DNA of 64,000 nucleotides. It comes from Elysia chlorotica. Its lineage: Eukaryota; Mollusca; Gastropoda; Plakobranchidae. The notes below the pieces were generated by a model that worked only from the letters and a program-made list of their open reading frames with translations, was not told the DNA's origin and made no database searches. Shown piece by piece: positions 12,181 through 26,013 of the stretch. Numbering within the stretch: the first letter of the stretch is position 1; each line of letters opens with the position of its first letter. Position numbers and translations under genes: made by a program. The DNA is taken from the NCBI GenBank assembly GCA_003991915.1, contig RQTK01000425.1, positions 184,696 to 248,695 on the forward strand. Reading direction: 5' to 3'.

Positions 12181-12342
12181 TATGACACAGAAAGGAAATA
12201 CTAGGAAATCTGTCTTAGCCATCCACATTTCACTGCCAGTAACACCGACCCAACTAATAAGGAAAAAGATGGTCTGATCAGGAATCGAACTAAGGACTTT
12301 AAGATATTATGTCGTGCACTCTACTATTGAGCCATCGCGCAC
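12098..12342 (-). mobile_element. Diverged SINE with a different tRNA-like head
   Basis: Tail and body (TTAACGTTCAATG, GGCTACATTGTGGATGAG, AACACCGACCCAACTAATAA) lead into a head reading GATCAGGAATCGAACTAAGG and ACTCTACTATTGAGCCATC on the plus strand. This head resembles the array modules at 2030-3640 rather than head type A. Confidence 0.7.
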
Positions 12343-12721
12343 AATTGCAACACAATCTTCTTTCGGGTAGTCATTCGCATAATACTCCACCCCCACCACC
12401 CTTTTCCCCATTTTTGTGTTAAGAGGTGCAGCATTAAAAAAGAAAATAGTACATTAATAGTTGTCATTGGTTATACATTTTTATTACGTCTAGAAACTAG
12501 AATTTTGTTGTGCAGAATAGTACTTGCGCAAATGGTCTTTATCACCCTAGCAAAGAATTTCAAGAAAGGAAACGTTAACATCGAGGTCTTAACTTAAAGC
12601 CTTAATTGAAACAAATACGGGACGGGTGGAGTTGGGAATAATAACAATCCTTTTGGCAAACACATTTCGTTTAAGGAAAACATTTCCAAAAACAGTTAGC
12701 TGGCCAATCGATATTCATGAC
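12343..12721. other. Intergenic sequence, no feature
   Basis: No gene or repeat recognised apart from a short C-rich patch near 12388. Confidence 0.45.
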
Positions 12722-12751
12722 ATCAAAATGTGTTTGGCTCTAATTCAAAGG

Positions 12752-12827
<76 letters not shown>

Positions 12828-12893
12828 GACTAAGAGGCGGCTTCTGATTAACCTCAATAAAAATGGTCAAGTGGGAGACAAAGAGAAACTTAG

Positions 12894-12946
<53 letters not shown>

Positions 12947-13300
12947 GGCCAAAATATAGGAAAATAATAAAAGCTGGGACCAATAGATGAACGGCAGAGA
13001 GATTAAAACATCAAAATGTGTTTGGTTCGAATTTGAGGATAACCACATAAACACAAAGATAGATAGAGACAGAGAGACAGAGGAGAGAGAGAGAAAGAGA
13101 GAGAGAGACAGTGAGAGAGAGAGAAAGAGAGAGATAGAGAGAGAAAGAGAAAGAAAGGAGGCTTCTGAGTAACCTAAAATGGTAGAATGGAGGCAAATAG
13201 AAACACAAACAGAGAGGAACAGGAATAGCGAGGAATAGCGATTGAGAGATAGGGAAGAAAGGAAACTTGGGACTAAATAGATGACTGAAATGCACGATTC
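12722..13300. repeat. Two-copy ~290 bp tandem duplication with embedded GA tracts
   Basis: Unit 1 begins CATCAAAATGTGTTTGGCTC near 12721 and unit 2 begins CATCAAAATGTGTTTGGTTC near 13011. Each continues into a (GA)n tract, then GGCTTCTGA(T/G)TAACCT, then AAAATGGT and GGGAC(C/T)AA(A)TAGATGA. The GA tracts differ in length (12756-12835 and 12896-12948 in unit 1; 13058-13160, more broken, in unit 2). Confidence 0.8.
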
Positions 13301-13799
13301 GCTCAAGCTCAAAAGGAGGTTATTGAAAATGCTAGCGTTGTTACGACGTATTGTTCAATGGTGAATGTAGGAATATAAGAATAATAATTCATATTGATCG
13401 CTGGATCTTTTGATAGGTAGCCACAAAAACAAAATTAGATTTTTCTTCTTCTTTTTTTTTTTTTTTTGAAATATCGAAAATTTGATATTCGCTGTCCAAC
13501 ATATAGATGGAATGATAGATAGAAAGGAAGATAGATAGACGGATAATAATATAGATGATTGGGTGCATAGATAGGACACATTGGATGCATAGATAGGGAA
13601 CATAACCCTGGACAGCAGAATAATAATTTTATAACATAGAGCGCTCGATGAAGCCACGCCTACTCTTCACGCTTGTAAAAGACTATCAAACTAAGCACAT
13701 TTGCACTAGATTTTTTAAGTCAACAAATGTTGCGCTCTCACGAATGTACCTTTGTTTCCTTTGGTGAGAATGAAGACTGCGATGGTCTGCCCCTTCTTC

Positions 13800-13800
<1 letters not shown>
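13301..13800. other. Intergenic, with poly-T and AGATAG patch
   Basis: A T-run at 13450-13468 and a loose ATAGATAG patch at 13500-13590. No gene. Confidence 0.5.
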
Positions 13801-13853
<53 letters not shown>

Positions 13854-13862
13854 TTTTTTTTT
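13801..13862. repeat. (CT)n microsatellite
   Basis: Pure CT from ~13803 to 13849, followed by a T-run. Confidence 0.95.
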
Positions 13863-15284
13863 GTATTTTGTCTCCTAAGTTTTGCATCGACCTTTTTTTC
13901 CTACTCAAGCAAAATTTCAACAATCGATCTATATAGTCCTCATACTCCGCAGTCTGAACTAACTATACATCGGGAAAACCCAGTCCAAGAACCGTTTTTG
14001 CCCCTGGTGCACGCAGGCTGGGACATTTTTGAAAAGAGCTGGTCAGTAAAGATCTCACTCACAAAGAACTCTGATGTTGACTGACTCGAGTCAGGTCTGG
14101 TCTCTCGTGTGTCCGCCCCTTGCCCTCCAGTAATATCGCCATCTCCGAGAGTTGGTCCGGGAAGTTTGAACAAGCCTTGGAGTTTGATGAGCCGCTCTCG
14201 CTCTAGCTTGGCTTTCGTAGCTCCGAGTCAAGTGGCGATCAAGCAGTTTATTCTGCGCTAGCAAATACCACTGTCACGGTTTCCATCAACTATATTTTTT
14301 CTGGTTTTACAGGTTTTAGGATCAACACGATAAATCAACAGATGACATAATCACGCCCATTATGCATGGATTTTTCCGATCGCTCATTGGCTCCGTAAGT
14401 CTAGGATATAGATATGATTGGATGCCGGTGCAGCTCCCCTTTCCTTTCGCTTTCGTTTCCGTTTTCGCTATGGGCCCCGTTACCATACGGCCTCTTCTTA
14501 GTATTGAGGATGCTTAGTAGCTCTTTGAGCTGACATGCAGGTGGAGTGCGGTTCAAATCTTGAGTCATCGTGTTCTTCAAGGACTTTTCGAGAAACATTG
14601 AACCGAAGACCATAACTATTTTTTTTATTTTATGGACAATTAGGTATAATGTTTGTTTTCAATGTTTCAATGTTTTAGATCTGTTAAAGACATCAGCGAA
14701 CATGACCCTCAATAACTTTACGTTATAAGCTCCCTTGATGTAAAATTGATCCTAAAAGGGGATTTTTCTCTCCCAACCACTGGTTGTTCAACTTTTAAGA
14801 ATGCCTGTGTCCGCCTCGACTTCTCATTTCGTCCATTTCCCCACATATTTATATCTCTTTCTTGTCCATCTGCTCGGTTCACACTATCGATGCCAAAAAA
14901 TCTACAACTACACACAGAGTCGTGCCCCTTGGAAGTTCATCTTTTAATGTTTATGCTGCATAACTATCTTTGAATAGTCTAAAAACGTATTTTTGCAGAC
15001 TTTAGAAGTCAGGAAGGCAGAAACCAAAAGGTTTAAACGACAATTGTAATACTCTTTAGAATAAACTTAGACTTAGATTTTCTCCGAAGATGTTATCTTT
15101 TTCCATCTCAGTTTAAAGTTTATATTTATAATAAGGCTGATAATGACAATAAAATTATAGTTCCAGATTAAGATTTGATATTTAAGTAGTAATGAGTTTT
15201 TATGTTTTCAAAAAATCCTCATTTTATGTACGGTATCATAGGTTTCCAGGAGAACCTAGCCCCAAGACTGTGTAAGCAACTGAG
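13863..15284. other. Intergenic; somewhat GC-richer 13980-14250
   Basis: The 13980-14250 segment is richer in GC and CpG than its surroundings and open on the minus strand for 77 codons. I find no domain, and it could equally be an untranslated exon or nothing. A strong acceptor-like string ends TTTTTCTGGTTTTACAG at about 14312. Confidence 0.35.
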
Positions 15285-15350
15285 ATTTGAAAATGAAAAC
15301 CCTTCCTCGCCAATTCAGAGCCAACAAACTGAGCTATCTACCTCCCATTG
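15285..15350 (-). repeat. tRNA-like SINE head remnant
   Basis: The reverse complement contains GATAGCTCAGTTTGTTGG (good A-box) and a weak B-box TTTTCAAATC. No cloverleaf can be drawn across it, so it is a decayed SINE head and not a tRNA gene. Confidence 0.45.
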
Positions 15351-16104
15351 AGAACTGTAATAGTACGCTTAAGTGCAATGCATTATGGTATTAAGTGGGT
15401 TTTCCTATCAAAATAATGCGAAATGTTATTACGTTTAACGGTAATTTAAAAATATTGTTGAACAGTGCGCAAACCGCCGTTTTATAAACTACCATCTCTT
15501 ATAAGTAATAATCTATGGCGAAAGAATACACCAGAAAGGAAAATTACGCTTATGAACACAAATACATAAGGCGATTTATAGACATTGAACTAAATCACCC
15601 TTAAATGTAAAAGAAACACTGTAGGCCTCTTGGAACAGGAAGGAAGAGATGGTTCAGTGTTATCATAACCCAGTCGAGTAATTTCGTGTTGTTGTTTTTT
15701 TTCAGTTTTTTTATGCCGTAGTTTTCAATAATCACCAAATCGTCTAAGGTGCAATAAAATGTATGGATATATCCCTTATTTTCCTTGCCCTTTTAGAGCG
15801 TGCACTCAATGGCACATATAGCGAGAACCCAAAAACTCGTATTCGCACTTAGCAGGCCTTATCTCTCGCACCGGCAGCAATCAGTGGCTCAAAGTGCGTT
15901 CTGAAATTGATGCAACTATCAAGATAAAAACTAACATTCATAGTCAAAACACAAGGAGGCTATCGCACGCTTCCTAGAAGCAAGGAAGAGTACAACTGAT
16001 TGGAGGTAGCAAATTAAAAAAAAATGTGCAGCTAAATGTACATGATGTTTTTATCATCCAACGAGCAAAATAGATAATTTCGTGGACGGGTCTCCACAGC
16101 GGGA
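15351..16104. other. Intergenic sequence, no feature
   Basis: No supported gene, RNA or repeat. Confidence 0.45.
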
Positions 16105-16133
16105 TGTAGTAGTGGTGGTAGTAGTAGTAGTAC

Positions 16134-16194
<61 letters not shown>
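16105..16194. repeat. (GTA)n trinucleotide microsatellite
   Basis: A long GTA run with early GGT and ACT interruptions, ending in an A-run at 16195-16203. Confidence 0.96.
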
Positions 16195-16195
<1 letters not shown>

Positions 16196-16311
16196 AAAAA
16201 AAACGCCACCACAAAAGATGGTCTCGAACCCGAACTTCCTGCGTCTGGAACCGATGCTATCAGTATCACGATTCCCTAAACGCAATATCAGCAGAGAAAT
16301 ATAGGTCCCTG

Positions 16312-16500
16312 GGTACGCTAGCTCAGTCGGTAGAGCATGAGGGTTTTAATCAAAAGTTGCCAAGTTCGCATCCCGGTAAGCTTAATCAGTTCCTTGCTGG
16401 TTGGTATCAATAATAATGATAATATTAAAGCGCATTTATATGGCAGTTTTCGATTTGTGTTTCTCAAAGCGCAATACAACGGAGGCCTTGCGAGAAAGGA
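16312..16500 (+). mobile_element. tRNA-Lys-headed SINE of a second family
   Basis: The head GCTAGCTCAGTCGGTAGAGC followed by TTTTAATC matches the A-box, D-arm and anticodon loop of a tRNA-Lys(UUU). The T-arm (AGTTCGCATCC) has lost pairing, so it is not a functional tRNA. Downstream come AATAATAATGATAATATTAA, AGCGCATTTATATGGC and CTCAAAGCGCAATACA, the AGCGC...CAAAGCGC style of tail common in invertebrate SINEs. This family is distinct from the main SINE of the window. Confidence 0.7.
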
Positions 16501-16633
16501 TCCCATAGGGAAATCAAAGACGTACCGACAAAGTTATATCCTAGACTCACGAAGCCAATAAATTAAAATCGTTATTATGTCAAACATAATCTCTGTATGA
16601 GCCGCAAGGCCTGTAATGTGACAATGAAGCAAG

Positions 16634-16714
16634 AGTTGAGTCGAGTTGAGTTGGTTTAACGTCCAACTTTAGTACTATATAGGCTATATTGTAGACGTGT
16701 CCTACCCCAGGGCC
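16634..16714 (-). mobile_element. SINE with large internal deletion
   Basis: The tail GAGTTGGTTTAACGTCCAAC and TATAGGCTATATTGTAGACG are joined directly to the A-box end CCTACCCCAGGGCCA, with ~160 bases of body and head missing between them. Confidence 0.8.
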
Positions 16715-16726
16715 AACAAGCGAACT

Positions 16727-16817
16727 AGAGAGAGAGAGAGGAAGAGAAGAGAAAAGAGAGAAGAAGAGAGAAGAGAGAGAAAGAGAGAGAGAAGAGAGAA
16801 AGAAAGAGAGAGAGAGA
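16727..16817. repeat. (GA)n microsatellite, degenerate
   Basis: GAGA and GAAGAGA units directly beside the truncated SINE. Confidence 0.9.
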
Positions 16818-17159
16818 CTATCAATAATGTGGGAGAACGTTAATAGATATCCCCTCTACAAGATGTTAATCTTTGATACCGTCTACGAGATTAGAGTAAT
16901 AACATGTTGTGTCTATAGACTTCAAGGGAATCAGGTGTTTCCTAAAAAACAAAAGGTGGGCCAGACGTTACAATGTGGAGGTTTATCGCTTTAATTGCCC
17001 CCTTGTTATATACATGTATACTACTGTACCTGGAGAAGCATATGCTACTGAAGCATTGGACTGACAAGAATATGAAGTACGAGAGTTTGGCAAGGAATCA
17101 ATGAAATGAACACTGGTGTGGTTACGGTAGTGAGAAAGGGAAAAACAGAGAGAAATAAA

Positions 17160-17161
<2 letters not shown>
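16818..17161. other. Intergenic sequence, no feature
   Basis: Nothing supported. Confidence 0.45.
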
Positions 17162-17240
<79 letters not shown>

Positions 17241-17262
17241 TGGAGAGAGAGAGAGAGAGAGA
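17162..17262. repeat. (GA)n microsatellite
   Basis: Essentially pure GA for ~75 bases, then a GGAGTGG break and a second short run. Confidence 0.96.
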
Positions 17263-18425
17263 TATAGATAGAAATACAAAGTAACAAAAAGAGAGTCTAA
17301 GGGAGATGGAAAATGAGAAAGGTAAAAAAAAAGAAAGGTGTAAGAAGTCAAAATAAAATAAAACAACACTAGAGCGAATGCAGTTTATTACCAGCATGTT
17401 ATTTTTCAATTAGCCAAAGTGTTAACTTCATGCACTTGCACCAGAGACGGTCTATAAAAATTTTCTGATTGCACCTTGAATAATTCAACATAGTTAAAAA
17501 AAGATTTGAACGTTGTAGATGTCATAATTTCTCTTCACATCATTATTAGATCTATAATTAAAATGATTAACTGACTTTGTTATCTACGACATAAGCTGAC
17601 GATTGTTAACAGTCGCCTTATTATTTTTTGTGTGTGTGTTGTTTTTGGTAAATGCAAACCTACTCGACTTTTGCTTAGTTTATTGTGGAAATTTTGTTTT
17701 TTGCTTTTTCTATAATGAATTGATTCATACTTTTTAACTGCACTTTGAATTCCTTTTATATAGTTTATAATAGTTAGAAAAAGGGTGTAAATAGTTTCAC
17801 CGTGAATTTGAAGAAATTACGGCAATTGAAGATCGTTCTAACGTTTCTTTTTCTGAGGCATACACATGTATTCGTCTTTTACTAAGTTCTTTGTTTTGCA
17901 TTTAATCATTTTACATACAATTTTTTAGTAGTAAAATGTAGTAAAAACTCATTGTGAATGTAAAGTAATTACTTTTTTCGCATAACACTACAGTCTTTTA
18001 ATACGTTTTTCTCTAACACTTCAGAAGAGACCTGGCCCATGTTTTAAAGATTATTAAAGAAGTATAAAAATACGTTGCAACAGGTGCGCAATTGTACAGC
18101 TAAGTTTTGTTTAGTTGTAGTTATTACACCTGTAGTTTTGGATTATCATAACATGTCGCTGTTATCTTGATTTCATGCATTGTGCTCTAGATTTCATGAA
18201 AAAAAACCTTTGGAGGGATATGGGGGCACCTAGTAAGAATGAAAGCTTATAGGTGCTGTTAAGATTACAGGTAGTACCTGTCAACGCAAATGATGTGAGT
18301 GAGTTTAAACCATATGTTTTGCCTAAAAGTTTTTAAAACTTTGCTTTGCTCATAAGAAGATTTTACCTGATCTTGGTTGTTGTTTTTTCTTAGTGGCACG
18401 AAAAGCAAAACATGTCAAAACAGTA
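17263..18425. other. AT-rich intergenic with one dispersed repeat
   Basis: No gene seen. A 28-base string starting TTCATACTTTTTAACTGCAC near 17724 is repeated exactly near 24352, and a weaker match lies near 17465, so an unnamed dispersed repeat is present. Confidence 0.5.
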
Positions 18426-18628
18426 GGAGAGACCTAGAGAGAGAGAGAGACAGAGAGAGAGAGAGAGGGAGAGAGATAGGGGTTAAGAGAGAGGGAGAGA
18501 GAGACAGAGAGAGAGAGAGAGAGAAAGAGAGAAAGAGAGAGAGAGGGGGTAAGAGAGACCTAGAGAGAGAGAGAAAGAGAGAAAGAGAGGGAGAGGGGGT
18601 AAGAGAGAGAGGGAGAGAGAGAGATAGA
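18426..18628. repeat. (GA)n microsatellite with higher-order units
   Basis: GA-rich run punctuated by repeated GGGGGTAAGAGAG and GAGACCTAGAGAG strings, so it carries a longer-period structure as well as the dinucleotide. Confidence 0.92.
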
Positions 18629-19077
18629 TACGATTATCAAATTCCGCCTTTCATTCGACAATGCTTTCAAATATTTACAGTTACTTATCATTACGTTGCT
18701 TCTGTTTTTTTATTAAACTCTTATACACACATTTCCCTAAATTAGTGTAAATGGGCTGAACCTGTTTTCCCCTGTAACGTTGAAAGAATGCTTGTGTTGG
18801 TTTATCTGTAACCTTTGGCTAACGTAAACCGGATCCTACATTATTTACACAACCTGAGAATCCCTGGATAGCACCAGAGACTGGGGGAGATCGTGATTTG
18901 ATACTGACATCTGAGCATTGAAAGTAAGCATGCTAGTTTTTTTCAAATTAATTTTTAGTTATATGACTGCATAACCTTGTTGAAACGGTTCATCTCGCAC
19001 GTTTTTGTTGTTTTTGTAATAGTTGTTTGCAAGAAAAGAAAAAAAACAGCTTTTTATAATGTGAAATTTTACTTTAG
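18629..19077. other. Intergenic sequence, no feature
   Basis: Nothing supported. Confidence 0.45.
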
Positions 19078-19179
19078 TAGCAGATTTTGATTAAAATTTC
19101 CATGAGAATGGAACAGCCCTTCAAACCATAGCAGATTTCGATAAAAATGTCCATGAGAATGAAACAGCCCTTCAAACCT
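19078..19179. repeat. 51-bp direct duplication
   Basis: Two adjacent copies of a unit starting TAGCAGATTT and ending GCCCTTCAAACC, ~90% identical. Confidence 0.88.
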
Positions 19180-19426
19180 CGCGATGGGTATGGTATATTA
19201 TCGTATTGGCCACTAAAGAAAGATATAAAAAAAACATGTCAAGTGCTCTGACAAATTAGGCACTTCCCCTAAAAACGAATGAGAAGATGACTATGTGCAG
19301 AAAATATAGTATTTTCTAAAAAATATTAATTTGAGAAGTAGGTGCTCAATACAGCCACTTAAAAGATAATGGAAAGAAAATAAATAAAAAAGCAGGGAAG
19401 AGTGGGGTACGGCCGAAATTAGAAAT

Positions 19427-19428
<2 letters not shown>

Positions 19429-19488
<60 letters not shown>

Positions 19489-19620
19489 ACGGACAGGTAG
19501 ATGAAGAAAGAGGAGTTCATAAGTAGATAGAGAGATAGAGAGAGTAGAAGAAAGAAGGAGATATAGAGACAGTAACAAAGAGAGAGGTTGAAAAAGAAGG
19601 GGACAATGGGGTATAGCCGA
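19429..19620. repeat. (GA)n microsatellite inside a ~205-bp duplication
   Basis: Pure GA at 19429-19484, then a degenerate purine-rich part to ~19590. A flanking strip (GTGGGGTACGGCCGAAATTA near 19402) recurs as ATGGGGTATAGCCGATTCCA near 19607, suggesting an old duplication around the tract. Confidence 0.75.
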
Positions 19621-19884
19621 TTCCAAATGTAAAAATCAATGGACTTTACATAAAATCGAAATCGATACACAGATAAACAGCAAACACAGAAGAAAAACCG
19701 TTTGAACCCAAAATAAACACACACAAAAACAAAAAGGAAACAAAGAGACCAACAAGGCAACAACCCCCAAGGCAAGGACGGAAATTCACAATAAGGAATA
19801 TGAAATGCAAAGTTTACGAGGAAAAATGGATAGATGTAGAGGTCCCATTGGGGAATGGGGCGGGAGAAAGTATACGTGAGTCTG

Positions 19885-19889
<5 letters not shown>

Positions 19890-19917
<28 letters not shown>
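19890..19917. repeat. (GT)n microsatellite
   Basis: Fourteen GT dinucleotides without interruption. Confidence 0.97.
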
Positions 19918-20190
19918 ATCCACCGTTCCTTCCAGGCTGTTTGTTCTGGTAGCTTGGCACAAGGATCCCCGCTTTCCCTGGGATGAGCAGGCTGGGTTGT
20001 TGAGTAGGTCCATGGAGAAGGTCCATAATGCTTGTCTCTTGCAGACTCAGGAATTAGCCCTGGGTCCACATGCCCTGGGGACCACACCAGAATGGGACGG
20101 TGGAGGGCGATGGCAATCTCAAACATTCTGTGTTGAACTTGAATACTGGTACACGGTACCCATCTTAGCATTGTGAACACGTACATGCAG
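19918..20190. other. GC-richer segment open on both strands, identity unknown
   Basis: Roughly half GC against an AT-rich background. It is open on the minus strand over ~90 codons (mixed, non-repetitive residues, part of a 255-codon frame that runs on through GT and GA tracts) and also open on the plus strand for ~85 codons. No domain is recognised. It could be an old repeat, a non-coding exon or chance. Confidence 0.3.
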
Positions 20191-21894
<1,704 letters not shown>

Positions 21895-21935
21895 TTTTGT
21901 GTTCTGTCATGTAGAGACATAAAGATGATACTTGG

Positions 21936-22066
21936 ATTTCTGTTTTAGCCGGTCACATAAAACTAACACAGATCCCACCAGTAGGGTACATAATTGAACA
22001 ACCGTAGGTTTCGAACCGGGGACCTCCCAAATAAGAGAAATACGCGTATACCATTTAGTGATGTAC
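21936..22066 (-). mobile_element. SINE fragment, head type B
   Basis: Part of the body (TTTTAGCCGGTCACATAAAA, ACCAGTAGGG) and a head with B-box GGTTTCGAACC and GGGGACCTCCC. The head resembles that of the copy at 893-1150. The 3' tail is absent, replaced by the microsatellite. Confidence 0.75.
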
Positions 22067-22143
22067 ACGGCGCTCTAATTGGTGTTGGAAATCTGGAAAT
22101 ACAGAGTTGAAGACATGACTGTGCATTTCCAAATTTCCTGCAG

Positions 22144-22388
22144 CGGGGGACGCGGTGACCCTGGGGTAGAACATCGGCTTCCGACGCAGGAGATCCGTAG
22201 TTCGAGCCTGGAGATTTCGCTCTGGTTGGATCGATGTCAGTTTAATGTGACCGACTAAGACAGGAGTCATGGTTTCCCCGCCCAGTCTCATGTGTGACAG
22301 GGCATAAAATTGTCAGACGTCTTGGGGCCCATTCACAATATAGCGTATATAGTGCTGTTGTTGGACGTAACGCCAACTCAACTCAATC
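22144..22388 (+). mobile_element. Full-length SINE with 8-bp target duplication
   Basis: A plus-strand copy from the head (GGTGACCCTGGGGTAGAACA, B-box AGTTCGAGCC) through the body to the CCAACTCAACTCAAT tail. The 8-base sequence TCCTGCAG lies directly on each side (22136-22143 and 22389-22396), a perfect target-site duplication that fixes both ends of the element. Confidence 0.93.
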
Positions 22389-22452
22389 TCCTGCAGTTTT
22401 TACTGATTTTCTTAAATATTTCCTCGTTTTAACGATATTTTTCATAAAGAAC

Positions 22453-22455
<3 letters not shown>

Positions 22456-22496
<41 letters not shown>
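22456..22496. repeat. (GA)n microsatellite
   Basis: Pure GA. Confidence 0.96.
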
Positions 22497-22498
<2 letters not shown>

Positions 22499-23159
22499 TC
22501 GTATCATTTCATATCGAAGAGTTGGTATTCTAGAGTAATACGGTTCTTAGCAAAAGGTCAAACGACAGTTTTTGGATTACTGAAAAATCCTTTGGAAAAA
22601 AGCCTTAGTTCCAAAAGGTTGCGCTTAAAGTATAGGGAGGTAAGTAGATAGGTTAGGACAGTTTAAGAGGAATGGAGAAGCTGAAAAAATATAAATATTA
22701 AGAGAAGGCGGAGAGAGTGTTCATTTGTACTCAAGGAGACAGAGAGAACAAAAAAGGAGAGCAAGATGATACAAAGAGATACACCCAGATAGATAATAAT
22801 ATAGATAGATAGAGAGAGAAAGAGAGACAGAATATAAGCTGAAACAAAAAAGATAACAGTAAGCAGAGCGAGTGACTAAGAGACAGACAGAGAAATAACG
22901 AAAAAATTATAGACAGCCAAAAAGAACGACAGAGTGGACTTAACCTCTGCACCTCTAACAGTATGATATCACTACATTAGAAAAAAAAGATAAAAGGCGG
23001 TTTTAGGCTACAAACAAACTGTGTTACTGGAATAAGAGACATGTCTAATTTGAATTTATAATCTTAAATCGATTAAAAAAAGCAGTAACGGGATATTTAA
23101 TTTCAACTTTTCAGTTTTGTGCATCAATGGTAAAATTATACTTTTTAAAAAATCCAATG
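22497..23159. other. Intergenic with degenerate GA/ATAG patch
   Basis: 22700-22935 is purine-rich with scattered GAGAGA, AGATAGAT and ACAG pieces, a decayed microsatellite. No gene. Confidence 0.6.
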
Positions 23160-23160
23160 A

Positions 23161-23233
<73 letters not shown>

Positions 23234-23236
23234 GAG
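23160..23236. repeat. (GA)n microsatellite
   Basis: Nearly pure GA, one AAAG break near 23174. Confidence 0.96.
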
Positions 23237-26013
23237 GGATTTTTCCAAATAATTATTATTGCACCCACGAGACGATGTATTTTGTTTATATCTATTTTAT
23301 GTTTGTCCTTCTCAATCGACTGTCGGCATTTCGGTCTGACTTATATTATAACTACTTTTTTTTGCGAAGCCCACCCACACGAGATTGGCAAAATTAACAA
23401 TTTATGCCGCAATCTCACATTACAGATGATTCAAAAGGTCCATCAACGTCAGAACGTTGTTAAAATTATGACTTATAAGGAACATTGGACTTCCACCAGT
23501 TGATTTTGAATCGGCCACTGTCGACACGAAATGTCAGGAACTAATTTATGAAAATTGGAAATTTTGATATTCCATTTCACAGCTTGTCAACCCAGACGTC
23601 AGCTAAAGTGACTTATTATTAACAACAAAAAATGTCTATAGTGAAGGACTAATACGAGTAACATTTAGGTCGAATTTTGACTGACTGCGTTTTTTTGTGT
23701 GTGCGATATCTAGGTCGTCGATTTATCTGTCGAAAAGGGATCGCTATAAAATTGTTTCATTTAGTTTCGATTTATTTAATAATTTTCCTTAGTGTAAGGT
23801 CAATGAATGTAAATAATATTATGGTTAAGTTGCTGATTTCATTCGTGTTGGTTGTGGAATTAAAAAATTCCTGTGTATGTGTGTCTCTTTCGGCATGGCT
23901 TAATGTGGAGCAAGAGGGCATTATATGACACTGTAGTATTAAATCAGTTAAATCGACGGATACATAGAGTGCTATTATAAGTATGGCTTGTTCTCTTCGC
24001 GTTCTTTCTTTCTGTCCATCACCGAGTCTCTCTCAGTCTCTCTCTCAGTCTCTCTGTCAACCTGTCTTTCAATCTGTGCCTATCTCTCACTTGCCATTTT
24101 ACGCACGTATGTGTGCCTCTGTCTCTGTGCTTTTGTATGTATCTGTGAATGTGTGTATGTCTGTCTGCCTGTCTATCTGTCTCTCTGTCTCTTTGTAACT
24201 ATTTAGCTCTCTCTCTCTCTCCCTCTATTTCTATCACTCCTTCCATTTCTCTATCGATTAATCCATTTAACTAGAAATACATTATACATCCAGTCCTTTC
24301 TCAGTTTGACCGCTTACATTAGCCGATATTTCCCCTAGAGAGTTTAACAATTTCATACTTTTTAACTGCACTTTGAATTTTTTTGAAATGCTCTTGTGTA
24401 CAGTTTCAAAAAACAACAACTCAAGAACCGTTCACTGTGGCTGCATCCTTGCGTACACTCAGTGCTATTAGAACAGCCCCATTAACTTAAGTTGTATGTG
24501 TAGCTAAGCTTGTAGCCCTGTTGATCAGCTACAAAGAGATAATTATGTGCTTGGAATCTCAGATTATGTTTCTTACTATGTTTTTGAGAGACTTAGAGTA
24601 TGCAAGTCTAATCTGTATTTTACACACCTTATCATTTTTATGTTTGTTGTGTGACTGCCATTTATTCTAATAAATGTAAATCAAAATCAAGCTGGACATT
24701 TTTCTATCCTTAAAGAGGCGAAAAGTACACATTTTTATGAGAGATTTCATGAGTTTGTAGCCATTTATAATTTTCTGTTTTACATTAAAATCAGCCGACC
24801 TTTATGTACTTGTCAAGAACATAATGTTGCTGGACTAGACTCATATTGAGTTTCAGTGATGTGTCTTAATGGCTTATAATAAAAGAGGTTTTCCATTTGT
24901 AGGGCTTTTAAAATTGGCTCATTAGGTATTTCAACATTTAACCAATTATAAGAGAACAGAAACGGCTTATGTATTATGTTTGAAACATAGTTAGAAAAAT
25001 CTGAAGCACGCAATATCCATATTTACCTCCAGATTTCCTGATACGAGGCTCACAAGAATAAGCTTGGTTTTGCTTAGCGGTGCAATAGAAACCACCCTCT
25101 AAGACGTTAGTGTGTCTTTATCAATGTGTCGCCATTAACATAGACAGAGAGAAGCAACAATAACCCCAAACTCTCTACCAAACTCTATCCCCAACTACCA
25201 TAAACCTGAAGTTTCTACAATTACTTATTCATGACCCAAGTTTTTGCCAATGCCGCTGTCCAAAGCCAAATAGCCTGATGTCGGAGGTATGGCCCTGTCC
25301 AATTATATTGAAAAAAGAACAAAAGAAAAATGAGAAAAAGAACATGAGTGGTATGAAGGTTTTGAATACGGTAAAAACACTTAGACTGTGAAGAAAGGGC
25401 AGTGAGGTATTACCATTTCCACTAAATTTTAATTGTGAAAAGAGACAATGAAAAAGGAGTTACCTTAATATTGAAACGAGAGAAAAGAAGTAGAGGCATG
25501 TCGCCATTTCTTCTATATTGAAAACTAGAAAGGCAGTTAGAAATATATACGAGTTCAACGCATAAACAAAGGAAAGCGCAAAATCAATATTGCGGTAAAC
25601 TCGATAATGAAAAAAAAAACACACTTGCATGCACAACTTCAGCCAAAAAGTGAACGTTTCAAATGTATCGCACCCTTAACGTGAGAAGCAGAGAAAAATT
25701 GGAAATTTTGCACAGGGGGGAAAGCGTTAAATGTTGAATGGTAATTTGCATTGCAAATCAATACACATGATGGTTAGAACATGAATATGAACTTGAATCA
25801 ACATACTATTTCAGCACTTGGTAACGCCTTGCATAATATTCTATTATGATATTCCCTGATCAATAGTACAGTAGCTCATTTCCATTCGTTTACATGCTTA
25901 GCAGAGTTGGGGTTTTCCCTATAAACACTCCTTTTAGTCAGGTTTTTATTTTATTTTTTTATTCACGCAAAAACTGATTCAATTTCACGCATAAACTATG
26001 CGGTGTTATTGAG
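23237..26013. other. Long intergenic stretch with CT-rich patches
   Basis: Degenerate CT/TCTG sequence at 24010-24240, and a second copy of the dispersed 28-base string at ~24352-24379. No credible coding region. Frames of 60-83 codons here lack any recognisable feature. Confidence 0.5.

Noticed and set aside
16312..16385. A tRNA-Lys gene
   Set aside because: The T-arm does not pair and the acceptor ends do not match; the downstream SINE tail explains it better.
19419..20186. 255-codon minus-strand frame
   Set aside because: More than half is translated GT, GA and low-complexity sequence; no domain, so not called a gene.
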